The translations under genes were made by a program, and so were the position numbers. From positions 4,572,402 through 4,636,401 of the forward strand of contig NW_023998414.1 of the NCBI RefSeq assembly GCF_014805625.2: DNA of 64,000 nucleotides, written 5' to 3'. A model generated the notes under the pieces. The model was not told where the DNA came from, did no database searches, and saw nothing but the letters and a program-made list of their open reading frames with translations. Origin of the DNA: Glossina fuscipes. Its lineage: Eukaryota > Arthropoda > Insecta > Diptera > Glossinidae. Shown here piece after piece: positions 49,624 through 61,107 of this stretch (position 1 is the first letter of the stretch; every line of letters starts with the position of its first letter).

Positions 49624-51559
49624 TTGTCTTTATCTGGCGGTAAAATATCTAAAGAATAACTTACTTATCCATAACAGGTCTCAATGTATGTGCAAAGCGT
49701 ACTAAAAGAATACTATCGTACGATTACCATTAGAAAGCAAATATATTTTGGAATTTTTGCGAATTTTTAGCAAATCAGAGATAACCGACTTTTTTGAAAT
49801 AACACGGGAAGAAATTGCTTGAGAGTAACTCTGTTGCTTTATTGTGCAAAGTTTTTTCGATCGTAAATGCGATTTGTAAGAAGGACAGGAGGTGAGACAG
49901 TCGGTGAAAATTCGTGTCACTGAATCGTTGCCGCTATTCGAGCCGATCATAAATGCACATGTATAAACATATATATAGATATCAATAGTCATTCCGATCA
50001 TCATCTATATATACTTGTATATACATGAAGTGTAAATATTACGTAAATATGTATGTACATACAAGCATAATGTAAGTATTTCCTTCCTTCAATCCGTATT
50101 TTTCTGCTTTACATACACACATCTACATAACTTTTATTAGATATATGTAAGCCGGTCCCCCATTTACCATAAAAAGTCATTTTATATTTCGTTTATTTAT
50201 CTTCACTTTTATTTTCATATATTTAAAAAAAAAAAAAGGAAAAACATATTTTTAAATGTGTGAAAATTACCAAAAGTGCATAAAATGATCCAAAAAAAGC
50301 TTCAGTTAAACCGCACTTGAAACAAATACAAAAAAAAAAACAAAAAAAAAAGAAAATAAGGAAAGCAAAGTCAGTAGAATACTTGAAAGTACTTTAAACG
50401 CTTTAAAAATCGTTACATTTTTACTTTCTTTCTTTTTTCTTTTCTACTCTTCGTAATTGTTTTAACCTAAAATTGATTTTGTGTTTCTTTGCGAATTTTT
50501 TCACTTCTCTCTCTCTCTCTCTCTCTTTGTGCTTCAACGTATAAATGCATGGAATTCTTTAGTTTACTGCACTATAAGTTAGTGTTATTAGAAAGCAAAT
50601 CTCTGCGTACACATACAACACATCCACAAAGATATGCTTGTATACCCTTCGCAAAGAGATGAAGATATTATCAGTGCACTCTTTAACTTACAACGTCTAA
50701 ATATGTAAGGGCTTGCGATCATGGGTTACTGACTTGGAGTTATATTGAAAAGAGGCTTCAGACCGACAATCAAATGTCTACTGTACGAGATACACTCATT
50801 GCACAAGAAGTGAAAATATGTTGATTAAGGGCTACGAGATTCATTCATTAAATACTTAAAATTTATTGAGACTCCCATTAAGGTCACATGCTATTGATTG
50901 TTGGCTTCAATGTCTCGAGGATTTCTCGGATGGTATTGCATTGTCTTCTTGCTAAGATCGAAAGTTCGCGAATTCCAATTCGCACAAATGGATGAACATG
51001 ATCAAAAGCTGCCGACACCAATATACAATCAATTGCCCATTACCAGCATTACTACACCGACAATCCCAATACATCTTCTTCTTTTAGTATTATACTTATT
51101 AGCGGGAGAATATTATGCAAAGTCCACACGAATATGGAATTCGAATTAGGGTGAATCCTCAATAAAGAGCAGAATTGAACATGATTTTGAAACACCCAAC
51201 CGTTCTCATGTCTTGAGATATGTAAAATCGGAAAAATTGAAATGCAAAGCCGCGCAGTCGCTATGATTGCTTAGCTAAGCTTTTAGTATAGATTTGGATT
51301 GAAAATGGATAGAGCACTGTAACCATAACGACCGCGAAAAGGACCTTAAAAAGCCTTCAATTAATCCAGATTATGTAAAATGTAGTGAACATTGCAACAG
51401 ACGGCAACTTGCATTTTTGTATATCGAAGAACTTGTATTCACATACAGCTTTGTTTTAAATAGATTATAATCAATATCTTAACACTTTTATTTAATAATT
51501 CAAGCATCCAAAATTCGTCTTAAAATGGGTATAATATTTTTATATTCATCTCCGCAGGA
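49624..51559. other. Spacer between the inverted element pair
   Basis: About 2 kb that contains short unassigned frames (minus 49702-50004, plus 50898-51149) with somewhat protein-like stretches, and a (CT)n tract at 50509-50526. No family is recognised. Confidence 0.4.
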
Positions 51560-52320
51560 TGAGAGCTACATTCATTTCGGCAAAACGTTTGAAACCCGCA
51601 GAAAGAGACTGCGGTGACCCTACAAGGTGTATATATTCTTGATCAGCATCAAATTCTGAATTGATTTAATAATGTCCGTCTGTCCAACTATGTAATGTTT
51701 GTTGTAAACGTTTATATGGCCGCTAAAACAAAGCTATCGACTTCAAATTTGACAGAAACATTCAGAGCTCTTGCACGCAGGTTGTTATTGAAAACAAGCC
51801 AAATCGGTCGAAGGGGACGCCTACAGCATTCTGTAAACTGAGGACACCTCTGCTTTTCAAAAAGAATAAAAAATTGGTTTTATATGCATCGGTTGTAAGT
51901 TATAGCAAATAAATGTGAAAAATTTGGATATACATTACATGGACGAAGCTACCTCTTGTACAGAAACGGGTAACTTGGCCACACCTACCCGATATTATGG
52001 TATATCAATATTTAATTTTTTTTTCCAATACCTTTATAACGCGCAGTAACAAGCTTCGTAAACCCCATAAAGTATATAAATTCTTGGCCAGTTTCAAATT
52101 TCTAGTGCACCTAAACATGTCCGTCTGTCCGCCTGTCTCTCTGCCTACCTGCGTAGAGTCTGTGACAAGGATTGTCCCGTTAGCGAAAATGAAGATCTCG
52201 CCTACAAATATGCAAAAAAAATTGATCTAAGCTACACGCCTGCAACGCCCACCCCACTGAAAATAGAAAAACTTAGCCGCGTCCACTCTATATTATAGGA
52301 CATGAAAAGTTAGTTTTTTT
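51560..52320 (+). mobile_element. Two-module AT/GTCY repeat element (mini-me/DINE-like), copy 2 of inverted pair
   Basis: This is the forward counterpart of the copy at 48690-49440. It has the same internal order: gaaacgttt entry block, tcttgatcagcatcaaattc, GTCY tract at about 51672, a middle segment with cgcaggttgttattgaaaac, then caaataaatgtgaaaaattt and a second module with ccccataaagtatataaa and a longer GTCY tract at 52118-52150. Unlike copy 1, the first (TA)n tract has hardly expanded here. No ORF of note is present. Confidence 0.72.
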
Positions 52321-53374
52321 TTTTTTAAATAACACTGATCGGTATAAAAGATTCGGTCACTATCAAATACAATTTCCTTACTTGTCCCTTATTTAGTTTT
52401 GTTCTAAAATACGATTTGCAGAAAAATGTTGGCACGTGAAGTAATATCAATATGCGTAAATTTTATTTATATAAGTGCCTGAGTGAGATATTTGAACTTG
52501 TTAAGAAAAACTTTTGTGAAGCAATATATGCTGTGGTACTATGCTATACTAAGCTGTGGATGCGATGAGTATAAGTACATGTATGTGTTTCCAGCATTTT
52601 GTTGTTTAAAGTTTTCGTATGCAAAATATTACTGCTTTCTTATTTCCCTTAGACTTAGTCCTTAATTTTTGATATATAAAACAAAAAAAAAAAAAAAACA
52701 ACCGATAATTAATTGAATATATAATTATCTAAGCAACTACAATGCTTAAATGGATTGACAAATACAATGTCGCAACTAATTACTTTTACTTTCATCCTTA
52801 CCGTTTCGATTAAGTTGTTTGCACAATTCAGGTAAAAGTTCTTAACTTAACGTAATCGACGTAATCATTCCATTTAAGTTTTGATTTATGGCTTTACAGA
52901 GCCGAGAGTCTATTTTATTGTTACGAATCGAAAATCACTTGCAAGGTGAATCGTTTGCGACGCTCTTGTTTGTTGTACTTTGTAGTGTGTGTTGCAAATT
53001 GTTCTCAGTGTTCATAAACCATGACGCATGGCAACTCATGATAAAGGATAGAAAAAGATATAAAAAATAAATATAAAAATTAAGTCAAAAGTTGTAAAAA
53101 TAATGGCTCAAAAAATATTTACCACCAAAAAGTGCAATAAAGATACAGACGCTGTAAAAATCTGTATAGCAATCGAAGATAATCTATGTTTGTCAACCAG
53201 AGGGTCCCATTTTCACCTACAGAGAAGGTTGCATCAAATTTGTTATTCTTTTTGCATGTGACCCGTCGTCACGCAGGAAATGTGTCCTGTGCGTGTGGCA
53301 TGCTGGTGATCAAACACGATTATGATTAGAGAAAGAAGACATAAAATTAACATTTCGGTACGATTTTAATCACA
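52321..53374. other. AT-rich spacer
   Basis: Nothing recognised beyond the acccgtcgtcac motif at 53261-53272. Confidence 0.5.
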
Positions 53375-53387
53375 TTTTCTTTGTTTA

Positions 53388-54458
53388 TTATTATTATTAT
53401 TATTATTATTATTTTAATTTTAGACTAATGAATTGAATTCTTAGACTAAAAGAAAGACATTGAGCACTAGCAACACAGGCTATCGGCTCTAATTTAAATA
53501 AATGGATATTAGATAATAAGCTTAGTAATGTATAGAATTCATATACAGTTCTGAAGCTGATTGTAGAATGTTCAAAGGGTTAATCGTTCCAAATGCAATA
53601 CTTCTAGCCAAGGAAAAGTTGAGGCAGTCGCAGAGAATGTGCTTTATAGTAAGAGTTTGTCCACAACAGCAGATTGGGGGAGAAGACTTCTTCAGGATCC
53701 GTTGGTGAGTTGCAATTGTATGACCAAGGCGAATTCTCGAAAATGTTTATATCTTGGTTTTCTCAACATTTGTTGGATATAGAGATGGAGTTAATTGAGG
53801 GTTAATGCAAGAGTAGTGTTGATGATGGTATTGTAAATTTCCTTCTGCAACTTTCTCTTTAACTTTTCTTCCAATGTATCTTTGAATATCCAACTTTTCC
53901 ATGGCATCATCCATAATTAGAGGAGCAGAAGCAGCATACTTTGCCGCTCGATCGGCCTGCTCATTTCCCGGTAAACCGATGTGACTTGGTACCCATAACA
54001 TTTTAATTTTTCCGTCGGGTGTAGTAATTATATTCCTTAATTTGTTGATGGTGCTCCATCTCGAAGTCGAAGGGTTCCGGGTAGCTTGTAATACAGACAA
54101 ACTGTCAGTAACAATGACGATTTTGAGTTTGTTTTTGTGAGCAAGGTTGGCAGCGTGAAGGATAGCTCTGGCTTCGGTTATGAAAGTTGAAGTGCTTTCG
54201 TGAAATATGTGGTTGAGAAGAACCCGTCCTGTAGCATCTACCACCGCACAAGCAGGAGGCAGACCAGGAGATTTTGAGCCGTCTGTGTACAAAAGATTCC
54301 AACCAGTATTGTCCAATACTTGGGTTTTCTCAGCTATTAGATTCCTGAAGACGTAATTTGGAGTATCTTCTTTCTTGTGCATAGACAGTGAGATGTCAAA
54401 AGAGCAGTCTTTCAAAATCCAGGGAGGTTTAACACCAAAAGAGCGGGAAATTTTTAAA
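53388..54458 (-). mobile_element. 5'-truncated I-clade non-LTR retrotransposon with TAA-repeat tail
   Basis: Read on the minus strand, this segment holds a retrotransposon ORF2 carboxyl half (RNase H plus a Cys/His tail), then a short 3' UTR, then a run of TAA units at 53388-53414. A TAA-repeat 3' end is the hallmark of I-factor-like elements, and RNase H at this position fits the I group rather than jockey. The outer edges carry a 13-bp near-identical pair, 53375-53387 and 54459-54471 (12 of 13 match, ending in tttgttta), which would fit a target-site duplication, although both copies are T-rich. The element is truncated at its 5' end, so the endonuclease and reverse transcriptase are missing, as expected from incomplete target-primed reverse transcription. 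The clade assignment is a family-level inference. Confidence 0.82.
53522..54458 (-). pseudogene. Retrotransposon ORF2 C-terminus: RNase H domain and CCHC-like tail, one internal stop
   Basis: The open frame carries a type I RNase H domain with all four acidic catalytic positions visible: D in YTDGSK, E in ITEARA, D in VTDSLS and D in NEQAD, plus the WVPSHIGLPGN segment around the conserved His. A PPW motif precedes the domain, as in related elements. A single in-frame TAA at 53747-53749 interrupts the frame. Downstream of it the same frame runs 74 more codons, through RIRLGHT and a Cys-rich segment CCCGQTLTIKHILCDC typical of the ORF2 end, to a stop at 53522-53524. In the living element RNase H would remove RNA from the RNA/cDNA hybrid. 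The preserved frame implies a fairly recent insertion. Open frame also continues a little 5' of 54458, but that part looks like flanking T/A-rich DNA. Confidence 0.85.
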
Positions 54459-54471
54459 TTTTTTTTGTTTA

Positions 54472-56984
54472 ATATTTTAACTTGTATAAAATTTATAAAT
54501 GTACCTTTACCTGTGTACTCGTTTGTCTTTTCCAAACTTATATAAAATTTTCCAATATATCAGAGAAAAATGTACATTTTTATTGTATAAGAGCCGTATG
54601 CTGAGCAACTTGACCAACGCGTCACACGACAATTGTGAGTACTTTTTTCGGCTTTCACATCTTACCGATCTTATTTCAAAACAAAGCCGAGAAGCGAGGA
54701 ATTCAATTATAACTATAGCTCTGGGTTATGAAGCTTGATACGAAATTGCGATTAGAAAATGCAGTCATAAGTTGTTCAAGATCGGCCAAAACGGCAAACT
54801 ACGACTATAAGCTTAGAGCCGTACTATGGCGTTGTCAAAAGAGCATTTATTACGTTTGCTTGTCAGCGCTTTTGTCATTTTGCCTTCAATTTTATATGCG
54901 GCAGCAAAAGTGGCAACACACCTCTCCACATTCGTCCCTATTTTAATCCACTCATATATGTCCATCTTTTAAACTGCAATCTAATGAACTTAATTAATAA
55001 AAAATAAGCAAAAGGACTGCGCCATGACTCATCATAAAATACTCTGCGTCACCCTGCAATTATTTATATAATAGCTTTTCGAAATCGAAGTCACATATGG
55101 GAAATGGTCGCAAAAGTGGTCCAATCTGAACCGTTTTCAATAGTGTTCGTGCTTGGACCAAAAGAGTTTAGTGTATCAAATTTCTTCAAAATTCCTCAAA
55201 AATTGTGACGTAAAATTTGAACAAGAAAATATATGGGCACATATGAGACGGACAGACAGACAAACTTAGATCGATCCAGGATTCATAGTTATAAAAGGAT
55301 GGACCATCTCAAATCCTTCTGCGAGTTGCATACATCCATACCAGCTTTATATACCCTCATACCGAAAGTATGCAGGGAGTAAAGAAAAACTCTTCTTATA
55401 TGCCTTCCTTTGCTTGTTTTCCACTAAATTGCATAAAAATATTGCATTTATTTTTTCTTTCATTTTCTGCAAACTTTTCTTTTAAAGTTTCGTTCAACTT
55501 TTAAAAATGCTCTCTCTATACTCTTGCGCTATAGTGAAAGAAAATATTTATAATGAAAATATTTATAATGAAAATGCTTAACGACCTTCTCAAGAATGGA
55601 GCATATATATAGCATACTTGTTGTAGGTAGTGTCCAATCTATGATTAAATGCCAGAGTACAACGACGAATGAACAAAAAGGTAATAAAACCAGTTCTGCC
55701 ATTGGTGGCATTGGAGAAGTCTCTCTGATACGGTCAGTAATTATATTCACAATAAGGCTATTAATATATCAGTTAATATTTCTTTCAATGAATTTTCGGA
55801 TTTTCACGAAATATGAAGATTCTCAAGATTGAAAACTTATTCACACCTTCCACTACTCATGATAAAAAACATTTCTATTCGAGTCATTTGCAATGCAAAT
55901 GAAACTAAGTCTCATGTCTTCTGTCGACCTTAAACCCTATTTTAATCTCGAATAACGCATCGCGTGCTCTATTGATTAGTATTTTTTCATACTCACAAAA
56001 AATGAGCGCATTCTGTATCGGCTTTAGCACTACAATTCCGACACCTAGATCACTTTGTTGGTGGCCCACTCACGATTGCAAAAGTTACGGTAGGCAGTAG
56101 AGACTTCTTGATATGTTTTTAGTATCGGAAAAAAGATATAAAAATGGACTTAACATACAGGCAAACAACTCTTTGAATGCTAAATGTAGGCAAAATGGAT
56201 TAAAATTTTAAAAATCTAAGATATTAATCAAGATCATACACACAGTTTTCTCATAGTTTTCTTCAATAAATCTTAAAAATCCTTTTTCGATGGTTTCTGA
56301 AATTCTTAAAGCAAAGTGGGAGAAGATTTTTATTAATTGATCGATGAAAGCACTGTATAATGTGAGACTATTTCAATCACAATTATATTCGATCTTGGCA
56401 CTGGGCCTTCTGAGACAGCAATTTTAGTCCTCTTCAATTACAGCGTCAACAGAGTCATCCATTTGCCTCCTCAACTACAGGTGTATCTACTACAGAATGC
56501 CATTATAAGACCGACGTAATAAAGTTTAGTTACGGTTTGCTATGTAAGCCGTTGACCAAATTAAATGCGCAGGTCTTGTAAAATGATTACATTAGTCGTG
56601 CCTAGTTTGTAGAAGGACGGCTATCTACACTTTTCACACTTTTTTCCCAAGCTTAAATGGGCTTTCCTGAGTTAAACTGTCGAAACGTTGACCGAAAAAT
56701 TCAACAAATATGAATCAATGGTAAGTGAGTGCGAATATTTGAAGGCCATCGGATTGCCATAGTCCATCGATAAAACCGTTTACGACGCACCATATGCTTT
56801 TTCGCCTCCTCAACCGCTATAAGGTTATCAAATATTTTTGTAAAATTTTTTAAGTAATTTTTTCGACAAACATCATCACAATAGAGTCAGAGCATGACGG
56901 TCCTGTTCAGTCGCATAATACTTTCTCCAACATGGTCTTATGCTATTCAAAAATTCAAGATGGCTCAGATGTTCATAAATTGTT
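54472..56984. other. Spacer with one GTCY-type repeat
   Basis: A 15-bp unit (gaaaatatttataat) is repeated twice at about 55541-55570. The upstream part of the jockey RT element may begin somewhere in 56.6-56.98 kb, but no coding block was readable there. Confidence 0.45.
55091..55378 (-). mobile_element. GTCY-type short repeat, minus strand
   Basis: It carries aaaagtggtccaatctgaac, gttttcaatagtgttcgtgc, acggacagacagacaaac, ggaccatctcaaatcctt, gcatacatccatacc and, at the right edge, taccctcataccgaaagt with a terminal tgcaggga. The right edge gives the fullest view of this family's terminus. Confidence 0.68.
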
Positions 56985-57535
56985 ATGATAATACGATTCG
57001 ACCTATCTGACCTATCTGATACATTCTATATATTGCTAGCAAGTGATATTTCCCGAGCTCATGGAAAAGTTATTTCATTATTCCATTGCATAGAAAATCT
57101 TAGAGTTATACCCAAAATTAGTAGGCTATCTAAGTTCTTTGGGAGCTTGATAACAAAGCATATGTTACGTTCAATTAATAGAATTATTAGGATATGCTTT
57201 CACTGCTGGTGGATTCGTAGTAGCAAAACTTTTAGAAAACTCATATTATGTCTTCAACAAACTGACGTCACTTACACTAAGGTAAATCATGACTTGCTTA
57301 TCTTTAAACTTACTTTATATAGATTTTCGGATAATTTGGTTGAATCGTTTTCCTCCAGAAGCCGTGTACAGCCTTTTGCTTGCGATAGTACATTATATGG
57401 CGAAATTGTAGTTTCATCTAAAGATCCAGAGGGTAGACGCCTTGGTGTCCTATTCTTCGCTCTATTCATAAATGCTCTGTCATCTAATATATGCTGATAA
57501 TATGAGTCTTTCTCTTTCATTTGATACATGATCAG
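56985..57535 (+). pseudogene. Jockey-clade reverse transcriptase fragment, decayed
   Basis: The frame 56985-57497 (170 codons) aligns by eye with the RT domain of jockey-type non-LTR elements. Residues 28-60 correspond to the block before and through the conserved leucine/lysine-rich KLFE region (here ISRLSKFFGSLITKHML). Residues 91-106 read QQTDVTYTK-VNHDLLI, where families have QTDVIYTDFSKAFDKVNHDLL, so the first catalytic Asp block FSKAFD is deleted. Residues 144-165 (SKDPEGRRLGVLFFALFINAL) match the SGVPQGSHLGPLLFxLFINDL block. About 10 codons later, in another frame, 57490-57516 reads IYADNMSL, a YADD box with the second Asp changed to Asn. The copy is certainly inactive. It stops abruptly where an opposite-strand element tail begins. 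Confidence 0.75.
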
Positions 57536-57540
57536 ATTGT

Positions 57541-58420
57541 TTATTTATTTGTTATTTCTATTTATTTATTTACGCATGAAACTCAACTAAAATAAATTAA
57601 CAGTCGAGTTCAATTGACTCTTAACAGTAAATTTTCTACCAATTAATATTGAAAACTAGTATAAAGTATGTAAGGAGAAGTGATGAAAAAAAAAAAATAA
57701 CAAAAATAATTAAATAATAATTTATGCATAGAAATGAAAAAGCATGTACACAACTAACACAGAAGCACACCCATAACCAGTACGGAAGCAAATTGCAAGT
57801 GAACCCCTAATCCATCGCAAATATGCAAAAGCTTGGCAATACAAGTAATACAGTGAACAACACCAAGTAATTTTCGAATCATAACGAGATGTTAAGATTA
57901 AAAATTAGTTTAATTACGACATAGACATATCGCGCGTTGTTTTGATAGACTTTAAAGAATCCGATATTGAGTTTAACTGTTAGACATCATTTAGGTTTCC
58001 GCAAACATTTCCACATGGGTTAAACAGCTCATAATTATGTTTACATCTACTCAGCTTAATGAACGTAAAATGCCTAGAGAAGCGATTAGGGACATTAAAC
58101 CTTATCTCACCAGGTACTATGGACGAATCGATAGTACCAAGCGTAATGAAGAAGGAGAAGCAATCTATTTCCATAAGGAGGCAAAATGAGAAGTAGGTCA
58201 CAACCCAAATTCCCAATGGCAAACAGCAAGAATTATTCTTGAATTGATTCAAATGAATCTACATAACACCTATAGAAAGGAGACGACACAACCGAGCCAT
58301 ACGCAAAGGTTGATCTAACTAGGCCCATGTATAAAGCCAAAAGCAATAAGATAAGAGAAAGAAAGGGCGAAATTTCTTTAGACGAAGTAGAACAGTGCGA
58401 CTACAATGCGCGCACAGAGT
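57541..58420 (-). mobile_element. Jockey-clade retrotransposon 3' part with A-rich tail
   Basis: On the minus strand three frames together give a typical jockey-type ORF2 end. About 58245-58357 reads ALYMGLVRSTFAYGSVVSSPFYRC, with YVDSFESIQ following, matching the family block LVRSxLEYGSVVWSP...ESIQ. The next piece, in another frame, reads FLLFAIGNLG...LLILPPYGNR. A further frame at 57983-58180 reads TIDSSIVPGEIRFNVPNRFSRHFTFIKLSRCKHNYELFNP and ends near 57983. A 3' UTR of roughly 400 bp follows, ending in repeated AAATA-type units at 57541-57575, the expected A-rich 3' end. Several frameshifts and stops show it is dead. The 5' limit is uncertain; coding similarity fades beyond about 58420. 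Confidence 0.78.
57983..58360 (-). pseudogene. Jockey-type ORF2 C-terminal coding remnant
   Basis: This is the coding part of the minus-strand jockey element. It needs at least two frameshifts to read from the LVRSTFAYGS block to the NVPNRFSRHFTFIKL block. The carboxyl terminus after the reverse transcriptase is conserved in jockey-clade elements but has no assigned catalytic role. No RNase H is seen, in keeping with the jockey clade and in contrast to the I-clade copy about 4 kb away. Confidence 0.72.
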
Positions 58421-60299
58421 TACCAAGCAGGACTTATAATGTTTAATTATTTATAGTAGGTAGTAAGTCCCATGCCTTTTAATCTAAATAAATATAAGAA
58501 ATTGCAATTTTTGTAGGAACTCGCAGACCATTGAAGATGGCCAATGTTTTACAGATTAGTGCCATCTCATACTCATACTGAGATTTGTCAAAAGGCAATC
58601 TCATAAATCATATGACCCTTATAAACTACATACAAGATCTATTCATTGCTTTGGTTGGGCGCATTGTAACATACGCGTCAACAATGATGTCTTCAAGTTA
58701 TGCATACGGTATTAATATAAAATAATTTTCTATATTTGCCTTACGGGTGCCGGGTTTCTATCTTACTTGAGCGTTTTCCATTTGATTTGGTATCTATAAG
58801 GATATAAACAAATCCAATCGTGTATGTTAAGTCATTTTATATAGTTACATAGTTCCCTTTTCTTTTTCTATCAAATATTTTGGTTATCCATGCATTCGCA
58901 AGGGTCTTCTCTGGCGCTCTTTCACTTTTGAACAGACTTATATGTACTTTTTCTCAACTCACTAGTCCGTGACGAAGAAGGCACCTCTAACAGCATTTCG
59001 ACCTTATCTCTGTGCGTACAAGCGGGCTATGGTATTAATAGTATTAATTGGGAAATGGGGAGATCAATTATGGAGAGCTTTTAGTTTCATTGAAAGCATC
59101 AAATAAAATGCGCTCAATAAACTTATTTATCACCTGCGCAACAACTTTGAAAAAATAATTATTACTATCCTCGCTTTCCCTTTATTTCATAAAATTGTAG
59201 CAAATTCTTTATGTTTACAAATAATAATAATAATAAATGAGAATAGAAAGAGAGTTTTTTTTTTTCTTCACTTTCTGCACGATTCCTTCACTGATATTTG
59301 CACATTAATTTAACCGTTTAGTGTCATTGTATGTAATGATTACTTGAATGCTGGTTCGTTCGTTAATGCGAATCCATCGTGTAAAGAAGTCCGATACAGC
59401 GATACTTTGTAACCATCAAATTGTGCTGTGTAACCATAAAAAATTTAAACATTAAACGGTTTGGTTAAAATAATCCAACACTGGTTTCCAAGCTACGTAC
59501 TTATCTGCGTACATTGTCACTGAAATAAATAAAACAAAGGATTTTACAGTTTCAAGTACGTCATTGTTTCAAAATAACGCAATTCCATACCACTATCCAA
59601 CCGAGTAATTATATAAAAAATTACAGCGTTTTGCTATAAAAAACTTTTTATGATTGAATGTATACTTGTGCGCGTTATAGCTCAGATGCTCCTTTCCATT
59701 CATTTCAATACGCTACGTAATGTGTCAATTTTTAGGATTAATAAGAACATTTCAAAGATTAACGTAATACACTTTTCTTTTTTTTTTATTTATTTATATT
59801 AAATTCAGGATTGATTACTATTCGCCAAATATCGAGTTTAAAAAATTGATCGATTTTTTAAGAAGTATTGTCGATCGCAAATTTTAAATCAAGCTATATA
59901 CAGCAGTCGATTATAGGAGCTCTTTTTGACTTGTGAAGTACTTCTACTCCTTCTATGCAAAAGCTGGACCGACATACCGACTTTAAAAGATTGCCGTGCA
60001 GGGTGTAAGTTGATGTCAAAAAAACGAAAGAAAACACCTCGGAGTGAGTCATTCCCGCCTGTATTGTTATGAACTGTTGCATCCGTCCATACAAATTTTC
60101 ATGATGAAAAGAGTCCATTGTTCTGTTGATGATTTAAATGCATTTAATTGGCTGCACTCGCAATTAATTGCATTGATAGTTAATAAATGCTACAGAAATT
60201 ACTTTCACCGCATGCAAAACTACATCGACAATAGAAAATATTCACAAAGAGAATAAAAAGAAAGCGGATATACGAGCCGTATATTGTCGATTGCAACCT
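58421..60299. other. AT-rich spacer
   Basis: The first few hundred bases may be unreadable jockey sequence. Nothing else is recognised. Confidence 0.45.
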
Positions 60300-60600
60300 G
60301 TCTTTCGGCGATCCCTTAACACTATATCGTACGCCTCTTTCCGCAGAACAGACTAATACGCTGGAGAGCGTTCCGAATTTGGAACTTGCCAAGCGTTTAT
60401 ATACTTTATGGGATTTTTGAAACTGGGTGCTGGGCGTTCTAAAGCTGTCGGCAAAAAGAAATTAAATTATCATAAACCACAAAATTGGGTGGGCGTGGAC
60501 AATCTTTTTCATACAGCTAAGCTCAAACCAATTTTCCCCCTTTGGGTAAACCGAGTTGTTCTCGGTTTACACGCAAGCCAAGGATGGTATGACCAGCTTA
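60300..60600 (-). mobile_element. AT/GTCY repeat element, internal part, minus strand, strongly decayed
   Basis: The blocks tatactttatgggatttttg at 60399-60418, the adjacent ttccgaatttggaacttgcc and gtgggcgtggac match the second-module and middle segments of the copy at 48690-49440. The GTCY tract itself is gone. The piece near 60540-60575 still shows the gttctcggtttac block that lies beside the first module elsewhere. Confidence 0.5.
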
Positions 60601-61079
60601 CTAATACTTTTTAGTAACATGGACCCGTCTTTAACAATTGGGAAACACTGATATAACGAGTAAAGTCGCAACAAAATCAATTGTTATGCTTGAAAACATT
60701 GATGGTGCATAAGAAGTGATAATGCAAGCTCCACATGTAGCATATGGTGAGATTAGGGCACAACCTGCCTGCAGTATATGAAATATTGTACAATCATTTG
60801 GCCATGCAAAAGCATTTTTCTTATTCGATGCCACGGAATTCGACAATATCTCAAACAGATACTTGTCTCGATAGGTGCATGCAAACGTTAAAAAAATTCA
60901 CTTATAGTGTTTCAAAACCGGCATATGAGCTCGCAACAGACGCCGAATCACTGACCTATGCATATGAGCCAGATGGTATATAACAATGGACTGCATGGAT
61001 GTTCAAATCGTACAAAAACTCTTTGCATTCGAAGCACTTTTAAAGAAATGATCGCCTCTTTAAACGAGCGTAGAACGAC

Positions 61080-61107
61080 TCTCTCTCTCTCTCTCTCTCT
61101 TTCTCTC
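61080..61107 (+). repeat. (TC)n microsatellite
   Basis: About 13 TC units with one extra T. Confidence 0.93.

Noticed and set aside
60044..60256. 70-codon plus frame overlapping a 74-codon minus frame
   Set aside because: Neither shows a domain. A gcagggtgtaa / gtcggtatgtcgg-like trace nearby suggests decayed repeat, but it is too weak to list.
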